Shown: piece after piece, positions 7,420-15,307 of the stretch | Layout: each line of letters opens with the position of its first letter | Position numbering within the stretch: position 1 is the first letter of the stretch | Source: Desulfovibrio aminophilus DSM 12254 | GTDB lineage: Bacteria > Desulfobacterota > Desulfovibrionia > Desulfovibrionales > Desulfovibrionaceae | Assembly (NCBI RefSeq): GCF_000422565.1 | Contig: NZ_AUMA01000009.1 | Span: forward strand, 1-64,000 | Direction of reading: 5' to 3' | DNA length: 64,000 nt | Made by a program: the position numbers and the translations under genes | The notes under the pieces: model-generated | The model's input: the letters and a program-made list of their open reading frames with translations, nothing else | Told to the model about the DNA's origin: nothing | Database searches by the model: none

Positions 7420-8439
7420 CTACTTCTTCTGGTTCTGGGTCACGACCATGGCCTGGAGGTGCTTGGTCATCTCCGGGTCGTAGCCTCCGTCCTGGGACAG
7501 GGCGGACACGGCCTTGAGCGGGTCCATGGCCTCCGCGTGGGGCCGTTTGACGGTCATGGCGCAATAGGAGTCGGCCACGCCGCACAGCCGCCCGGCCGGG
7601 CTCAGGGCCGCGCCCGCGATCTTGCGGGGGTAGCCCGTGCCGGTGAGGCGTTCATGGTGCTCCAGGACGCAGGCCTCGACCTCCGGGAACTTGAGATCCA
7701 GCTTGGCCAGCATCTCATAGCCCAGCATGGGATGCTGGAGAACCTTGGAACGCTCGTCGGGCAGCAGGGGCTTGGGCTTCTCCCGGATGAACGGCGGGAT
7801 CTTGGTCATGCCCATGTCGTGCAGGAAGAGCCCGGCGGCCAGATGGTCGAAGCTCTTGCGCTTCATCCCGCCCTCTTCGAAGTTCTTGGCGTTGAGCCGG
7901 ATGTGCAGGGCCAACCCCATGATCCCGCTGTTGAAGGCGTGGTTGGGCAGGGAGTGCTCGGGATGCAGACGCCGGGTCAGGGCGCGGATGCGCTTGGGGT
8001 CGTTCCAGAGGTACTCGGTGAGGACCATGAGGTCGGTCCAAAGCTTGGCGAACACGGCCGGAACCGGCTGGTCCAGGAACTCGCCCAGGCGGCGGGTCAT
8101 GGCCTGCTGGAAGATGTCCGCGATCTCCTTCTCCTGCAGGTTCTTGTCGATGAGCACCAAGTCGAGCTGGTAGCTGATGTGCTTGACGTAGACCGCGTGG
8201 TCGGCGCGGGAGACGAAGACCAGCCCCTCGTCCGTGAGCCCGGCCAGTTCCTCCACCTGTTCGTTGGAGAGGCGGCCGCCCACCTGGAAGTAGGGCATGA
8301 TCCGGGCCACGTCCTCCTTGAAGCGAAAGATGTTCAGGGGTGGACGGTATTTGTTGAAACTGCCCAGGATGTCCTTGTTGATCTGGTAGAACTCCTCGGA
8401 AAGCCCGTCGGGCACGTCCATCTTCTGCTTGGCGCTCAT
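7420..8439 (-). CDS. HD-GYP domain protein (probable c-di-GMP phosphodiesterase)
   Basis: A 339-residue protein. Residues 1-130 are an unrecognised N-terminal region. The rest is an HD-GYP hydrolase core with HDMGMTKIP (HD pair), HPMLGYEML, LEHHERLTGTGYP (the GYP motif) and GVADSYCAMT (DxY/DxF motif). HD-GYP enzymes degrade cyclic di-GMP to pGpG or GMP with a bi- or trimetal centre, and the metal ligands appear complete. There is no receiver or membrane segment. It begins 7 bp after the pyruvate kinase stop on the same strand, so the two genes form one transcript. Confidence 0.85.
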   Translation of the reverse strand: MSAKQKMDVPDGLSEEFYQINKDILGSFNKYRPPLNIFRFKEDVARIMPYFQVGGRLSNEQVEELAGLTDEGLVFVSRADHAVYVKHISYQLDLVLIDKNLQEKEIADIFQQAMTRRLGEFLDQPVPAVFAKLWTDLMVLTEYLWNDPKRIRALTRRLHPEHSLPNHAFNSGIMGLALHIRLNAKNFEEGGMKRKSFDHLAAGLFLHDMGMTKIPPFIREKPKPLLPDERSKVLQHPMLGYEMLAKLDLKFPEVEACVLEHHERLTGTGYPRKIAGAALSPAGRLCGVADSYCAMTVKRPHAEAMDPLKAVSALSQDGGYDPEMTKHLQAMVVTQNQKK

Positions 8440-8446
8440 GCTCCGC

Positions 8447-9862
8447 TCACTTTTCGAAGATTTTCACCACGTTGGTCTGGGTCTGGATCTGGTTGCGCCG
8501 GGGCTGCCCGGCGGTGACCACCACCGTATCCCCGGCGGCGAAGGCCGGGGAGTCGCAGACGAACCGTTCGGTTCGGTCCTGGTGGGAGTCCTCGCCCTCG
8601 GGCGGCGCGGCCGGGATCACCCCCCAGGAGAGGTTCGTGAAGTGGCGCACTCGGGCGTCCGGCGAGAGAGCGTAGACCGGCTGCTTGGGCCGGCAGGCGG
8701 CCAGGATGCGGGCCGTGGCCCCGGAGGTGCTGTGGCAGACGATGGCCTTGGAGCGGGTCTTCTGGGCCAGGAGCGCGGCGGCGTAGGCCAGGAAGCGCGC
8801 GGGATGCTCCTGGTCGCCAGGGGCCTTGGGCCCAGAGGAGGATTCGAAGTGGAACTCCTCGGCGGTCTGGGCGATCTTGCGCATGAAGGCCACGGCCTTG
8901 TCCGGATACTTGCCGATGGCCGTCTCCTCCGAGAGCATGATGCAGTCCGCGCCGTCCAGGATGGCGTTGGCCACGTCCGTGGTCTCGGCCCGGGTGGGCA
9001 GGGGGCTGTTGACCATGGAGAGGAGCATCTGGGTGGCCACGATGACCGGCTTGCCCGCCGCGTTGCAGGCGTTGATGATCCGCTTCTGGATCGCCGGGAT
9101 GTCCGAAAGCTCGCATTCCAGGCCCAGGTCGCCGCGGGCCACCATGATCCCGTCGGCCTCCTCCAGGATGCGCTGGAGATTCTGGATCGCGCCCCGGCGT
9201 TCGAGCTTGGCGATGATCGGCAGGGTCTTGCCGAGCTGGCGCATCTCGGCCTTGAGGGCGCAGATGTCGTCGGAACTCTGGACGTAGGACATGGCCACCA
9301 CGTCCACGCCGATCTGCAGGCCCAGGGCCAGATCCACCTTGTCCTTGGAGGTCAGGGCGTCCAGGGGCGTGGTCTTGCCCGGAAAGGCGATGCCCTTGCG
9401 CGGCGGGGCTATGCCCGCGTTCTCGGCGGTCATGCGCACCAGGAAGTCGTTCTCGCGGCCGGTGACGTGGAATTGGAGCATCCCGTCGGAAAGGGCCACC
9501 ATGTCGCCGACCTTGAGGCTCTTGATGACCGCGGGCTGGTCCAGACAGATGACCGGTTCGCTCCGGCCCTCCTCCTGGCCCGGAACGCCCAGGAGCACCT
9601 CGTCGCCCCGGCTGATCTCCAGGGTGCCCAAGCCGATGTCGCAGGTGCGGATCTTGGGCCCGGAGAGATCCTGGAGGATGGACAGGGTCACGCCCAGCTT
9701 GCGTTCCAGCCCTCGGATGATGTCCACCAGCCGGATGAAGCCCTCCTTGCCGCCGTGGGAGAAATTCAGCCGGAAGATGCGCGCGCCGGCGTCCACCAAG
9801 GACTGAACGGCGTCCTCCTCCGAGGATGCCGGCCCCAGGGTGGCGATGATCTTGGTGTGCAT
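8447..9862 (-). CDS. pyk: Pyruvate kinase
   Basis: A 471-residue enzyme transferring phosphate from PEP to ADP, the last step of glycolysis. Family hallmarks in order: TKIIATLGPASS at the N-terminus, RLNFSHG, the B-domain lid (about 70-155), LTSKDKVDLALGLQIGVD, the active-site block IIAKLERRGAI with VARGDLGLECE, the ATQMLLSMVNSPLPTRAE helix and DGADCIMLSEETAIGKYP. The AKLER and MLSEETA strings deviate slightly from the usual AKIE and MLSGETA. The C-terminal allosteric domain (residues 345-465) is present. It is the promoter-proximal gene of a two-gene unit with the HD-GYP gene. Confidence 0.95.
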   Translation of the reverse strand: MHTKIIATLGPASSEEDAVQSLVDAGARIFRLNFSHGGKEGFIRLVDIIRGLERKLGVTLSILQDLSGPKIRTCDIGLGTLEISRGDEVLLGVPGQEEGRSEPVICLDQPAVIKSLKVGDMVALSDGMLQFHVTGRENDFLVRMTAENAGIAPPRKGIAFPGKTTPLDALTSKDKVDLALGLQIGVDVVAMSYVQSSDDICALKAEMRQLGKTLPIIAKLERRGAIQNLQRILEEADGIMVARGDLGLECELSDIPAIQKRIINACNAAGKPVIVATQMLLSMVNSPLPTRAETTDVANAILDGADCIMLSEETAIGKYPDKAVAFMRKIAQTAEEFHFESSSGPKAPGDQEHPARFLAYAAALLAQKTRSKAIVCHSTSGATARILAACRPKQPVYALSPDARVRHFTNLSWGVIPAAPPEGEDSHQDRTERFVCDSPAFAAGDTVVVTAGQPRRNQIQTQTNVVKIFEK

Positions 9863-10048
9863 GGTCCCGTCCCTTTCGCGGCGCGGCGGAGCGGGCGCGC
9901 CGTACAGTCTATATCAATAAAAAAATAAAACCATCGAACACACGATCGCCCTGCTTTCCGGCACCGGCGCGGCTCCCGGCCGGTACCCCTGGAAGCGAGT
10001 CATATCCTCATTTTTTCATGTTGGAAATGTCTTTTTCAGGTTGACATT

Positions 10049-10069
10049 CCCTTGTGTTTGGAACAAGGG
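10049..10069. repeat. Palindrome in the mraZ promoter region
   Basis: A perfect 7-bp inverted repeat, CCCTTGT-GTTTGGA-ACAAGGG, ending where the MraZ-box-like repeats begin. It overlaps the candidate -35 (TTTGGA). It could be an operator for a second regulator of the division cluster; no protein is assigned. Confidence 0.5.
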
Positions 10070-10085
10070 TGGGAGTACGTATAAA
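10057..10085 (+). promoter_or_regulatory. Probable dcw cluster promoter
   Basis: TTTGGA (10057-10062), 17-bp spacer and TATAAA (10080-10085), 36 bp upstream of mraZ. A consensus TTGACA also lies at 10041-10046 but lacks a good -10 at the right distance. Confidence 0.5.
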
Positions 10086-10115
10086 AAACGTGGGAAAAAG
10101 TGCCGAAAGGTGGAG
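10069..10115 (+). promoter_or_regulatory. MraZ-box-like decamer array (probable autoregulatory operator)
   Basis: GTG-led units recur with 10-11 bp spacing: GTGGGA at 10069, GTATAA at 10079 (weak), GTGGGA at 10090, GTGCCG at 10100 and GTGGAG at 10110. MraZ is known to bind direct TGGGN / GTG repeats spaced by about one helical turn in front of its own gene. Here the array spans the candidate -10, and its last unit is itself the ribosome binding site of mraZ. Confidence 0.6.
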
Positions 10116-10120
10116 TCGGA

Positions 10121-10573
10121 ATGAAGTTCCGCGGTCACGCGCACCGCAGCCTGGACCCCAAGGGCCGCATCATCCTGCCGCCGGAGTTCCGCGACCAGAT
10201 CTTCGCGGAAGTCCAGGACGGCAGAATCGTGCTGACCATCTTCGAGGGCCACGTCATCGGCATCACCCCGGCGCAATGGGACAAGCTCGAGGCCGAGCTG
10301 CAAAAGAAAAGCAAGAACCCCAGCCGACAGCTGCGGGACTTCATGCGCATCCTCTACTCCGGCTACGAGGAGGTCCAGGTGGACTCCCAGGGCCGCATGC
10401 AGTTGCCCGCGCACCTGCGCAAGAGCGGCAAGCTGAACAAGGAGGTCGTCCTCCTGGGCGTGGGCGACCGTTTCGAGATCTGGGGCGAGGAGAGCTATCA
10501 GAGCCTGCTGGAGCAGGACTACAGCGATGTCTCCGACGAGTTGTCCGATGCCGGCGTCATTCTGCCCTTCTAA
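10121..10573 (+). CDS. mraZ: Transcriptional regulator MraZ
   Basis: A 150-residue protein with two SpoVT / AbrB-like halves. The first is MKFRGHAHRSLDPKGRIILP and the second is near residues 80-95 (YEEVQVDSQGRMQLPAHLR). The DPKGR and DSQGR pair are the DNA-binding hallmarks. MraZ forms a ring-shaped oligomer that binds the dcw promoter and represses or tunes the cluster. The start is the ATG at 10121, preceded by GGTGGAG; the frame is open to a GTG at 10100, but MKFRG is the family N-terminus. First gene of the division cluster. Confidence 0.95.
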   Translation: MKFRGHAHRSLDPKGRIILPPEFRDQIFAEVQDGRIVLTIFEGHVIGITPAQWDKLEAELQKKSKNPSRQLRDFMRILYSGYEEVQVDSQGRMQLPAHLRKSGKLNKEVVLLGVGDRFEIWGEESYQSLLEQDYSDVSDELSDAGVILPF

Positions 10574-11561
10574 CGGGGCGGAACCCTGCAACGGAGGCGC
10601 GTCGGGCGCGCACGTCACGGTTCTTTTGCGGGAGACCGTGCAGTGGCTCGCCCCCAGGCCGGGAGGTCGCTACCTGGACGGCACCCTGGGCCTCGGCGGA
10701 CACAGCGAGGGCATTTTGCGGGCGGCCGGCGGCGAGGCCGAGATCCTGGGCCTGGACCGCGACCGGCAGGCCATGGATATGGCCGCGAAGCGGCTGGAGC
10801 CCTTCGGCGGGAGAGTGCATCTGGAGAACACGTCCTTCAGCGGCTTCGAGGCGGCCCTCGACCGCCTGGGCTGGGATCGCGTCGACGGCGCGGTGCTCGA
10901 CCTCGGCGTGTCCTCGCTCCAGTTGGACACCCCGGAGCGCGGCTTCAGCTTCATCGCCGACGGGCCGCTGGACATGCGCATGGACCAGGGATCGGGCTTC
11001 AAGCCCGCGCGCGTCCTGGTGAACAAGGCGGGATTCGAGGAGTTGCGGAGGATCATAGGCGAATACGGCGAGGAGCCCATGGCAGGGCGCATCGCGCGGG
11101 CCATCGTGCGCGAACGGGAGCAGGAAGAGATCGTCTCCACGGCCCGCCTGGCCGAGATCGTGTCCCGGGCCTACCCCCCCGACCGTCGGCGCCAGGCCCG
11201 CAACCATCCGGCCACCAAGACCTTCATGGCCCTGCGCCTGGTCGTGAACCGCGAGCTGGACGAACTGAGCGAATTTCTGGAGCGCATCCCCGAGCGGCTC
11301 ATGCCCGGGGCGCGCGTGGCGGTCATCGCCTTCCACTCCCTGGAGGACCGCATCGTGAAACAGGCTTTCCGCCGTCAGGAAAAAGGCTGCGTCTGCCCCC
11401 CCCGGCAGCCGCTCTGCACCTGCGGCCGGAAGCCGACCATGAAGATCCTGACCAAGAAACCGCAGGTTCCGGGCCAGGGGGAGATGGACGCCAACCCCCG
11501 CAGCCGCAGCGCCAAGCTGCGGGTGGCCGAACGGCTGCCGCTGGAAGGGGGCCGCGCGTGA
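10548..11561 (+). CDS. rsmH: 16S rRNA (cytosine(1402)-N(4))-methyltransferase
   Basis: RsmH (MraW) adds the N4 methyl of m4Cm1402 in the ribosomal P site using SAM. Signatures: HVTVLLRETV, the SAM loop YLDGTLGLGGHSEGIL, VLDLGVSSLQLDTPERGFSF, LDMRMDQ, NHPATKTFMALRLVVN and AFHSLEDRIVKQAF, then a Cys-containing CVCPPRQPLCTCG segment. The start is uncertain: ATG codons at 10527 and 10548 both lie inside mraZ, and no start exists closer to the conserved region. I prefer 10548 for the smaller overlap (337 aa). Confidence 0.95.
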   Translation: MPASFCPSNGAEPCNGGASGAHVTVLLRETVQWLAPRPGGRYLDGTLGLGGHSEGILRAAGGEAEILGLDRDRQAMDMAAKRLEPFGGRVHLENTSFSGFEAALDRLGWDRVDGAVLDLGVSSLQLDTPERGFSFIADGPLDMRMDQGSGFKPARVLVNKAGFEELRRIIGEYGEEPMAGRIARAIVREREQEEIVSTARLAEIVSRAYPPDRRRQARNHPATKTFMALRLVVNRELDELSEFLERIPERLMPGARVAVIAFHSLEDRIVKQAFRRQEKGCVCPPRQPLCTCGRKPTMKILTKKPQVPGQGEMDANPRSRSAKLRVAERLPLEGGRA

Positions 11562-11860
11562 GCGCCGCGCGTGGAGGATTCTGGGTCATGGTCCCTCTCC
11601 TGGCCCTGGCCCTGGCCCTCGGGCTGGCCTCGGTCTGGATGAACATCGAGCGGGTGGACCTGGCCTACACGCTGAAGAAGATGGAACACGAGCTGAGCGA
11701 CAAGAGCACGCTGGCCGACAAGCTGGGAGTGGAGCGGGACAACCTCATGGCTCCCTATCAGCTCAAGCGGCTGGCCGACAAGTTCGGACTGGGACCGGCC
11801 GGTCCCGGGCAGATCCGCCGCCTGAACCAGGCGGAGGAAGCCGGGACGGCCAACCCTTGA
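11558..11860 (+). CDS. ftsL: Cell division protein FtsL-like
   Basis: A 100-residue bitopic protein. A short cytoplasmic start is followed by one membrane helix at about 10-31 (VMVPLLALALALGLASVWMN) and then a periplasmic coiled-coil-like region (LAYTLKKMEHELSDKSTLAD). It begins with GTG in a GTGA overlap with the rsmH stop. Size, topology and place between rsmH and ftsI are those of FtsL, which pairs with FtsB and FtsQ to activate FtsWI. Sequence conservation in this family is low, so position carries much of the call. Confidence 0.8.
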   Translation: MSAARGGFWVMVPLLALALALGLASVWMNIERVDLAYTLKKMEHELSDKSTLADKLGVERDNLMAPYQLKRLADKFGLGPAGPGQIRRLNQAEEAGTANP

Positions 11861-11871
11861 GGCCCTAAGAG

Positions 11872-13818
11872 ATGGCGAGAACAAAAAAGCAAGGCCGGGA
11901 CTTCAGCAAGTTCAAGCTCGCGACCGTCGCCGGCCTCTTTGTCGTTCTCCTGACGGCCCTCTGGGTGCGCGCGGGCTATCTCCAGCTCTACCGGGGCTCG
12001 CAGTTGGAGGCCCTGGCCTCGCGCCAGAGCTACGCCGCCGAGTTCGAGCGCGGCCAGCGCGGGCGCATCCTCTCCCGAGACGGCACGGTGCTCGCCACCA
12101 GCGTGGAGGCCCACTCGGTCTACGCCCGGCCCATCGACGTGCCCCAGCCCGCCGCCGCTGCGCGCAAGCTGCGCGAAATCCTGGACATCCCCGAAGCCGA
12201 GGTGCGCAAGCAGCTCGGATCGCGCAAGAACTTCGTCTGGATCAAGCGCCAAATCAGCGACGTGCAGGCCAAGGCCGTGGCCGAGGCCCATCTGGACGGC
12301 GTGCATCTGACCACGGAGTACAACCGACTCTACCCCAACGGCCACCTGGGCGGCCAGATTCTCGGCTTCGTGGATGTGGACGGCAAGGGGCTGGAAGGCG
12401 TGGAGGCCACCTTCGAGGAGCTCCTGGCCGCCGGGCAGGCCAAGCTCGTGGTCCAGCGCGACGCCGCCGGCCGCCGCCTGTACCTGGACGATCAGGGCCG
12501 GGAGATGGACATCAACGGCCGCGACGTACGCCTGAGCATCGACTCCCATATCCAGGACCTCACCGAGCAGGCCCTGGCCGAGGCCGTGCGCAAGTACGAG
12601 GCCCAGAGCGGCATGGCCATCGTGGTTCACGTCAAGAGCGGCGAGATCCTGGCCCTGGCCAACTACCCCTTCTTCAATCCCAACGTCAGCCGCAGCAGCC
12701 CGGCCTCCGTGCGCCGCAACCGCGCCGCCCTGGACGTCGTCGAACCCGGCTCGACCATGAAACCCTTCCTGGTGGCGGCCGCCCTGGAGGAGAAGGTCGT
12801 CACCCCGGAGCAGCTCATCGACTGCGAGAACGGCAAGTGGAAAATCCGTTCCAAGATCATCCGCGACGACCACCCCCACCGCTGGCTCACGGTGAACCAG
12901 ATCATCCGCTACTCCAGCAACATCGGCGCGGCCAAGGTGGGTCAGGCCCTGGGCTCCCAGCGTTTCTACGACTATCTGCTGCGTTTCGGCTTCGGCTCCC
13001 GTCCCGGCGTGACCGCCCTCTCCGGGGGCAGCGGCATCCTGCACCCCGCGCAGTCCTGGTCGGACATCGACCTCGCGGCCATCTCCTTCGGCCAGGCCAT
13101 CGGCGTCACGGCCCTGCAGATGGCCAAGGCCTATCTCTGCCTGGCCAACATGGGCGAGGCCAAGCCCCTGCGCCTGGTTCTGGACCCGGCTCCGGAAGCC
13201 CCGGAAGCGGGGGGACGGGTGGTGAACGAGAAGGCCGCGCAGGCCGTCCTGTCCATGATGCGCGAGGTGGTGGAGATGGACGGCACGGGCAAAAAGGCCC
13301 GCATCCCGGGCGTGCCCGTCGCGGGCAAGACCGGCACGGCCCAGAAGGCGGGCAAGGGCGGCTACAGCGACGAGCGGCTGTCCTCCTTCGTGGGCCTGAT
13401 CCCCGGCGACAATCCGGAATTCCTGGTCCTGGCCCTGGTGGACGAACCCAAAACCATCTCCTACGGCGGCGTGGTCGCCGCGCCCGCCGTCAAGGACATT
13501 GCATCCCGGGCCCTGGCCTACTATGGAAGGCTGCCTGACGCGCCTGAGGAGGCCGAGGAGACCCGGCCCGACCCGGACCCATCGAGCATGACGGCCCAGG
13601 TGCTGCCCGCCGGGCAGCCCCGCACGCCGGGGGAAATGGTCCCGGACCTTTCCGGCCTGCCTCTGCGGCGGGCCGTGGAGCTTTTGGTGCAGAAGGGCAT
13701 CGTCCCGGTCGTCAAGGGCCGGGGCATGGTCGTCAGTGGACAGAAACCCGCCGCGGGCGAACCCTGGCCCGAAGGGAGGGAAGGCAAGGATGATGTTTTT
13801 GTTCTCATCCTCTCCTAG
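11872..13818 (+). CDS. ftsI: Division transpeptidase FtsI (PBP3) with C-terminal PASTA domain
   Basis: A 648-residue class B penicillin-binding protein. Membrane anchor at about 16-35, pedestal domain with RGRILSRDGTVLATS, and a transpeptidase domain with active-site S294-T-M-K297, S348-S-N and K486-T-G. It cross-links septal peptidoglycan together with FtsW. After about residue 585 a linker leads into a PASTA repeat (VPDLSGLPLRRAVELLVQKG), which the E. coli enzyme lacks. PASTA domains bind peptidoglycan or modulate division enzymes. It lies 11 bp downstream of ftsL. Confidence 0.95.
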   Translation: MARTKKQGRDFSKFKLATVAGLFVVLLTALWVRAGYLQLYRGSQLEALASRQSYAAEFERGQRGRILSRDGTVLATSVEAHSVYARPIDVPQPAAAARKLREILDIPEAEVRKQLGSRKNFVWIKRQISDVQAKAVAEAHLDGVHLTTEYNRLYPNGHLGGQILGFVDVDGKGLEGVEATFEELLAAGQAKLVVQRDAAGRRLYLDDQGREMDINGRDVRLSIDSHIQDLTEQALAEAVRKYEAQSGMAIVVHVKSGEILALANYPFFNPNVSRSSPASVRRNRAALDVVEPGSTMKPFLVAAALEEKVVTPEQLIDCENGKWKIRSKIIRDDHPHRWLTVNQIIRYSSNIGAAKVGQALGSQRFYDYLLRFGFGSRPGVTALSGGSGILHPAQSWSDIDLAAISFGQAIGVTALQMAKAYLCLANMGEAKPLRLVLDPAPEAPEAGGRVVNEKAAQAVLSMMREVVEMDGTGKKARIPGVPVAGKTGTAQKAGKGGYSDERLSSFVGLIPGDNPEFLVLALVDEPKTISYGGVVAAPAVKDIASRALAYYGRLPDAPEEAEETRPDPDPSSMTAQVLPAGQPRTPGEMVPDLSGLPLRRAVELLVQKGIVPVVKGRGMVVSGQKPAAGEPWPEGREGKDDVFVLILS

Positions 13819-13855
13819 CAACAGGCGCAAGGCGAAAAGGAACGAAGAGACCGAC

Positions 13856-15307
13856 ATGCGCTGGCTGGAACTTTTGGATCGCGTCCGCGCTGGACTCATG
13901 GTCCGCACGGATTCGCGGCTGATCACCCCGGGCGAGGTCTTCGCGGCCATGCCCGCCGCCGGGGACAAGCGCGACGGCTTCATCGCCGACGCCGTGTCCC
14001 GGGGCGCGGAATTCGTGGTGGCCGAAGGCCCCGTGGCTCGCGACATCCTGGGCGGGGCCGCGCTCATCGAACGCCCGGACGCCACCGAGGCCCTGGGCGA
14101 GCTGGCCAAGGCCTACTTCAAGACCGGCCAGGCCGTGATGAAGATCATCGGCGTCACCGGCACCAACGGCAAGACCACCACGAGCTACCTCATCGAGCAC
14201 ATCCTGACCTCGGCGGGCCTCAAGGTCGGCCTGCTGGGCACCGTGGCCTACCGCTGGCCGGGCTTCAGCCTGGACGCCAGCCTGACCACCCCCGGCTGCT
14301 GGCAGCTCCACGAGCTTTTCGCCAACATGGAGAAAAGCGACGTGGACGTGGCGGTGATGGAGGCCTCCTCCCACGCCCTGGATCAGAACCGCGTGGCGGG
14401 CCTGGAATTCGACGCGGCCGTGCTGACCAACGTGACCCAGGACCATCTGGATTACCACGGGGATATGGAAACGTATTTCCGCGCCAAGTCTAGACTTTTT
14501 CACGACTGCCCTCGGCCGGACAAGCGCTGCGTGCTCAACTGGGACGACCCCTACGGCCGCCGTCTGTTGGCCGACACGCACCCCTCCCTGGGCTACGGCC
14601 TGACCGACGCGCCCCTGGGCGACACGACCCTGGCCGGGACCATCCTGTCCTGCACCGGCAAGGGTCTGCACCTGCGCATGTCCTACAAGGGCAAGACCTG
14701 GGAGTTGGATTCCCCGCTGGTGGGCGCGCACAACGCCCAGAACCTCCTGGCCGCCCAAGCCGCCTGCCTCTCGCTGGGATTGTCCTGCAAGGAGGTCCGC
14801 CGCCTCGCGGAGTTCAAGGGGGTGCCCGGCCGTCTGGAGCGCGTGGACAACGAGCGGGGCCTGGCCGTGTTCGTGGACTACGCGCATACCCCCGACGCCC
14901 TGGTCAACGTGCAGAAGACCCTGCGGGCCCTGGACTTTCAGCGGCTCATCACGGTCTTCGGCTGCGGCGGCAACCGCGATCGCACCAAACGCCCGCTCAT
15001 GGCCAGGGCCGTGGCCGAATACGCCGACGTGGCCGTGCTCACTTCGGACAACCCGCGTTTCGAAGACCCCTCGGCCATCATGGACGACGCCCGCCCCGGG
15101 CTGTCCCAGGGCGGCCGCGAGATCGAGATCGTCGAAGACCCGGACCGCTACCGGGCCCTGTGCGAGGCCGTGGCCCTCATGCGCGAGGGCGACGTGCTGC
15201 TGGTGGCGGGCAAGGGGCACGAGACATACCAACAGGTGGGCGGCAAGAAGCTGCCCTTCAGCGACGTGGAGGCCGTGCGCCGCGCCATCCGGGAGGTTCT
15301 GGGGTGA
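13856..15307 (+). CDS. murE: UDP-MurNAc-L-Ala-D-Glu:meso-DAP ligase
   Basis: A 483-residue Mur ligase adding the third stem residue in the cytoplasm. N-terminal UDP-binding domain (VRTDSRLITPGEVFAAM), ATP loop GVTGTNGKTTTSYL, central EASSHALDQNRV and TNVTQDHLDYHGDMETYF, and a C-terminal GCGGNRDRTKRPLMA block. The DNPR motif (SDNPRFEDP) is the usual indicator of meso-diaminopimelate specificity. The frame is open further upstream into ftsI, but MRWLELLDRV at 13856 fits the family N-terminus. Confidence 0.96.
   Translation: MRWLELLDRVRAGLMVRTDSRLITPGEVFAAMPAAGDKRDGFIADAVSRGAEFVVAEGPVARDILGGAALIERPDATEALGELAKAYFKTGQAVMKIIGVTGTNGKTTTSYLIEHILTSAGLKVGLLGTVAYRWPGFSLDASLTTPGCWQLHELFANMEKSDVDVAVMEASSHALDQNRVAGLEFDAAVLTNVTQDHLDYHGDMETYFRAKSRLFHDCPRPDKRCVLNWDDPYGRRLLADTHPSLGYGLTDAPLGDTTLAGTILSCTGKGLHLRMSYKGKTWELDSPLVGAHNAQNLLAAQAACLSLGLSCKEVRRLAEFKGVPGRLERVDNERGLAVFVDYAHTPDALVNVQKTLRALDFQRLITVFGCGGNRDRTKRPLMARAVAEYADVAVLTSDNPRFEDPSAIMDDARPGLSQGGREIEIVEDPDRYRALCEAVALMREGDVLLVAGKGHETYQQVGGKKLPFSDVEAVRRAIREVLG

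Noticed and set aside
11758-14109. 783-codon minus-strand frame across ftsI and murE
   Set aside because: Antisense to ftsI, whose catalytic motifs are all intact; the translation has no recognisable fold.
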